From positions 1-17,624 of the forward strand of contig CBDHFJ010000051.1 in assembly GCA_965262315.1 (NCBI GenBank): a stretch of DNA of 17,624 nt, written 5' to 3'. The notes below the pieces were generated by a model. That model worked only from the letters and a program-made list of their open reading frames with translations. It was not told the DNA's origin and did not search any database. Position 1 is the first letter of the stretch; each line of letters starts with the position of its first letter. Shown here piece after piece: positions 14,426-17,624 of the stretch. Origin of the DNA: JBCCFK01 sp965262315. Lineage in GTDB: Bacteria > Actinomycetota > Acidimicrobiia > Acidimicrobiales > UBA8592. Position numbers and translations under genes: made by a program.

Positions 14426-14458
14426 GTGCGACGACGGTGCAGCGAGCAGGTGCGGTGA
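14426..14458 (+). CDS. Candidate leaderless leader peptide of 10 codons
   Basis: A short frame GTG ... TGA encodes VRRRCSEQVR. It begins 8 bases after the TACCAT hexamer, where a leaderless transcript would start, and its TGA overlaps the GTG start of the GNAT gene (GTGA). Four Arg and one Cys in ten residues is striking. It could couple or tune translation of the next gene. It may also be chance in a GC-rich region. Confidence 0.3.
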   Translation: MRRRCSEQVR

Positions 14459-15138
14459 GGAACCTCACCGTGTCCCGGGGCCAGACGGTCCGGGTCGGTC
14501 CGTGGCGCAGTGAGCCCGGTGTGGCCACGATCGCCACTTTCGTCGATCAACCGCTGGACCGCGTTGCCGTTGCCGAGGTGGTGACGCGGCTGCAGGGCGA
14601 CGGGTTCGAGCGGATCGTGACCGCCGCCCTGACCGTGCCCGAACAGCAGGCGTTCGTCGACTGTGGCTTCTCCCTGCTCAGATCGCTCACCTTGCTGCGA
14701 CGACCACTGGACGGGCCGGTCCCGCGCGCGGAGGTCCGACTCCGACGTTGGCGGCGCCGCCGACACGACGAGATCCTCCGCGTCGACGCCGCCGCCTTCG
14801 ACGACTTCTGGCGGTTCGACCAGACCGCGTTGCGCGAAGCCCTCGACGCCACGCCGCATCGGCTGCTCCGCGTCGATACCGAATCGCCGCCGCGCGCCTA
14901 TGCCCTCGCAGGTGCGGCCCGCAGCCGCGCCTACCTCCAGCGACTGGCCGTCCACCCCGACGCGGCCGGCCAGGGGCTCGGCTCGGCGCTGCTGGTGGAC
15001 GCACTGCGTTGGATGCGCTGGCGCGGTGCCACCGAGGCCTTCGTCAACACCCAGGACGACAACGAACGGGCCCTGGCCCTCTACGACCGCCACGGCTTCG
15101 TCACCGAGCCCGACGGCCTCGCCATCCTCGAACGCTGA
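14455..15138 (+). CDS. GNAT-family N-acetyltransferase with degenerate N-terminal half
   Basis: A 227-residue GNAT protein that would transfer an acetyl group from acetyl-CoA; substrate unknown. The C-terminal domain (about 92-227) carries LQRLAVHPDAAGQGLGSALL (161-180) with the CoA-binding QGLGSA loop and the end motif NERALALYDRHGF (203-215). The N-terminal part (about 36-83) resembles the second half of another GNAT fold (FERIVTAALTVPEQQAFVDC, then GF) but lacks a CoA loop, so this may be a decayed tandem domain. Start GTG at 14455 is preceded by GAGCAGG; GTG at 14437 is an in-frame alternative. The frame is open far upstream, but earlier parts overlap the HDAC gene antisense. Divergent from a deacetylase-family gene, upstream of degV. 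Confidence 0.85.
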   Translation: MRNLTVSRGQTVRVGPWRSEPGVATIATFVDQPLDRVAVAEVVTRLQGDGFERIVTAALTVPEQQAFVDCGFSLLRSLTLLRRPLDGPVPRAEVRLRRWRRRRHDEILRVDAAAFDDFWRFDQTALREALDATPHRLLRVDTESPPRAYALAGAARSRAYLQRLAVHPDAAGQGLGSALLVDALRWMRWRGATEAFVNTQDDNERALALYDRHGFVTEPDGLAILER

Positions 15139-15190
15139 GTCGACGCGGCTGCGCCAGGCTGCGAATCGGCCCGAACCGGGGCTCGCCCCG

Positions 15191-15196
15191 TAGGAT
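15191..15196 (+). promoter_or_regulatory. -10 element of a leaderless promoter (degV)
   Basis: TAGGAT, then 6 bases, then GTG at 15203, which would itself be the first transcribed base. No ribosome-binding site. A small CGGGG/CCCCG hairpin (15177-15190) abuts the hexamer on its upstream side. Confidence 0.6.
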
Positions 15197-15202
15197 TGCA
15201 CG

Positions 15203-16042
15203 GTGCCTGTTCGCATCGTCACCGATTCCGCCAGCGACCTGAGCGACGCCGAAGCCACCGAGTTCGGCATCGAGGTCGTGCCCCTGTCGATCCGCTTCGG
15301 CGAGGAGGAGTACACCGACCGCGTGGACCTCTCCGTCGGCGAGTTCTACCGGAAGATGGACGAACTCGACGTCCTGCCGGAGACCGCCGCGCCCTCTCCC
15401 GGCGCGTTCGAGCAGGCCTTCCGCAAGCTGGCCGACGACGGTGCCGACGCGATCGTGTGCATCAACCTGTCCCTCGCCCTGTCCGCCACCGGGCAGGCTG
15501 CGCAGGCCGCGGCCAAGGCCGTGGCCGACGACATCGAGGTCCACTGTGTGGACTCCAAGAGCATCACGGCCGGCCTCGGCACGATGGTGCTGGCCGCGGC
15601 CGCCGCGGCACGCGACGGCGACGACGCCGCGTCGATCGTCTCGCTGGTCGAGGAGATGCAGCCCCGCACCCGCGTGCTCGGCGTCCTGGACACCCTCGAC
15701 AACCTCAAGAAGGGGGGCCGCATCGGCGGCGCCCAGGCGATGCTCGGCACCATGCTGTCGATCAAGCCGTGTCTCGATCTGTCCTCGGGCGAGGTCGAGG
15801 AGGCCGGCCGGCAGCGCACCCGCAAGAAGGCGGCGGCCTGGCTGCGGTCCGTCGTCCAGGAAGCCGGCGACATCTCCGAGCTCGCCGTCATCCACGGCAA
15901 GGCTCCCGACGCCGACGAGTTCGTCGAGTCGCTCACCGAGTTCATCCCCCGCGATCAGATCCGCGTCTCCGAGCTCGGTGCCGTCATCGGCACCCACGGC
16001 GGCCCACGCGTCCTGGGCGTCTGCTTCCTCACTTCTCCCTGA
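15203..16042 (+). CDS. DegV family fatty-acid-binding protein
   Basis: A 279-residue DegV-fold protein. In Firmicutes, relatives named FakB hold a fatty acid for a DhaK-like kinase FakA; no kinase partner is visible here, so the role is inferred only at family level. Signatures: VTDSASDL (6-13), TAAPSPGAF (61-69), the LSATGQ loop (93-98), DSKSIT (117-122), the VLDTLDNLKKGGRIGG block (161-176), and the terminal IGTHGGPRVLGV (262-273), the family's most conserved ligand-head-group region. Length is typical. The GTG start has a -10 hexamer 6 bases upstream. A strong hairpin overlaps its stop codon, so it is probably a single-gene transcript. Confidence 0.93.
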   Translation: MPVRIVTDSASDLSDAEATEFGIEVVPLSIRFGEEEYTDRVDLSVGEFYRKMDELDVLPETAAPSPGAFEQAFRKLADDGADAIVCINLSLALSATGQAAQAAAKAVADDIEVHCVDSKSITAGLGTMVLAAAAAARDGDDAASIVSLVEEMQPRTRVLGVLDTLDNLKKGGRIGGAQAMLGTMLSIKPCLDLSSGEVEEAGRQRTRKKAAAWLRSVVQEAGDISELAVIHGKAPDADEFVESLTEFIPRDQIRVSELGAVIGTHGGPRVLGVCFLTSP

Positions 16043-16065
16043 TCGGAACGGTTGTTCCGATCAGG
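16038..16065 (+). terminator. Intrinsic-type terminator at the end of degV
   Basis: A perfect 12-pair stem CCTGATCGGAAC / GTTCCGATCAGG with a GGTT loop; its left arm contains the degV stop codon. No T tract follows. It isolates degV from the kinase gene downstream. Confidence 0.7.
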
Positions 16066-16191
16066 CTGCGCCCGAGGCGCCGAGCCGGCGCTCGTCCCTC
16101 GCGCCTCCCGTATCCCATCGAGGCCGCACCTGCCCCCACCGCGCCCCGCTCGTCGCCGCACCCCGGGCCCGCCGGCTGTTGCACCGGCGTG

Positions 16192-16206
16192 ACCTCGTGG
16201 CGAGGT
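16192..16206. promoter_or_regulatory. Inverted repeat over the kinase -35 region
   Basis: ACCTCG-TGG-CGAGGT, a 6-base inverted repeat with a 3-base centre, covers the position where a -35 would lie for the -10 at 16217. It may be an operator; the binder is unknown. Nothing else of note is seen in 16066-16191. Confidence 0.35.
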
Positions 16207-16216
16207 GCGGCCGCAT

Positions 16217-16222
16217 TAGCGT
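16217..16222 (+). promoter_or_regulatory. -10 element of a leaderless promoter (kinase)
   Basis: TAGCGT, then 6 bases, then GTG at 16229, the same geometry as degV. No ribosome-binding site. Confidence 0.55.
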
Positions 16223-16228
16223 TGGTGT

Positions 16229-17624
<1,396 letters not shown>

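Noticed and set aside
13318..14454. Plus-strand frame continuous with the GNAT gene
   Set aside because: It runs antisense to the HDAC gene, has shadow composition and carries no family motif. The GNAT domain begins after 14455.

Overview
The window reads as a GC-rich actinobacterial chromosome segment made of core genes. The order rpsF-ssb-rpsR-rplI-dnaB, a nearby DUF5318 gene, an actinobacterial-type pcnA, a Wag31/DivIVA-like gene, an LLM-family flavin enzyme and a PknB-type kinase all point that way. Frequent GTG starts and leaderless-looking promoters agree. A deep-branching group such as Acidimicrobiia is my best guess, but that is inference. I see no mobile element, CRISPR array, tRNA or rRNA.

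Layout. (1) 1-3479, minus strand: a Tad/Flp pilus-type cluster cpaB-cpaE-cpaF; cpaF runs off the left edge. (2) 3675-5001, plus strand: a PrmA-like methyltransferase, about 310 bases without a gene but dense in inverted repeats, then a 69-residue two-helix membrane protein. (3) 5016-8527, minus strand: the replication/ribosome block rpsF-ssb-rpsR-rplI, a terminator with a UUCG loop, then dnaB. The stretch before dnaB carries two DnaA-box-like 9-mers and a palindrome. (4) 8915-12033: a DivIVA-like gene (+), panB (-), an LLM-family oxidoreductase (+) and a DUF5318 zinc-ribbon gene (-). (5) 12084-17624: pcnA behind a histone-deacetylase-family gene (-), then a GNAT protein, a DegV protein and a receptor-type Ser/Thr kinase (+), the last cut by the right edge.

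How the genes connect. Two blocks are conserved gene communities: the S6/SSB/S18/L9/DnaB block, and the pcnA neighbourhood. The latter in actinobacteria usually sits beside mviN/murJ, sigM and trxB; here the kinase ends in the kind of ectodomain found on actinobacterial MviN.

The most interesting signals are mostly regulatory. Six genes share a TANNNT -10 hexamer placed 6-8 bases before the first start codon and lack a ribosome-binding site, which implies leaderless mRNAs. One of these would begin at a 10-codon Arg-rich reading frame whose stop overlaps the GNAT start. Other points are the hairpin-dense 4553-4771 interval, DnaA-box-like sites before dnaB, a CCA-enzyme that has lost its HD motif, and an S18 protein with a long acidic tail. 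I did not find a clear-cut new defence or mobile system.
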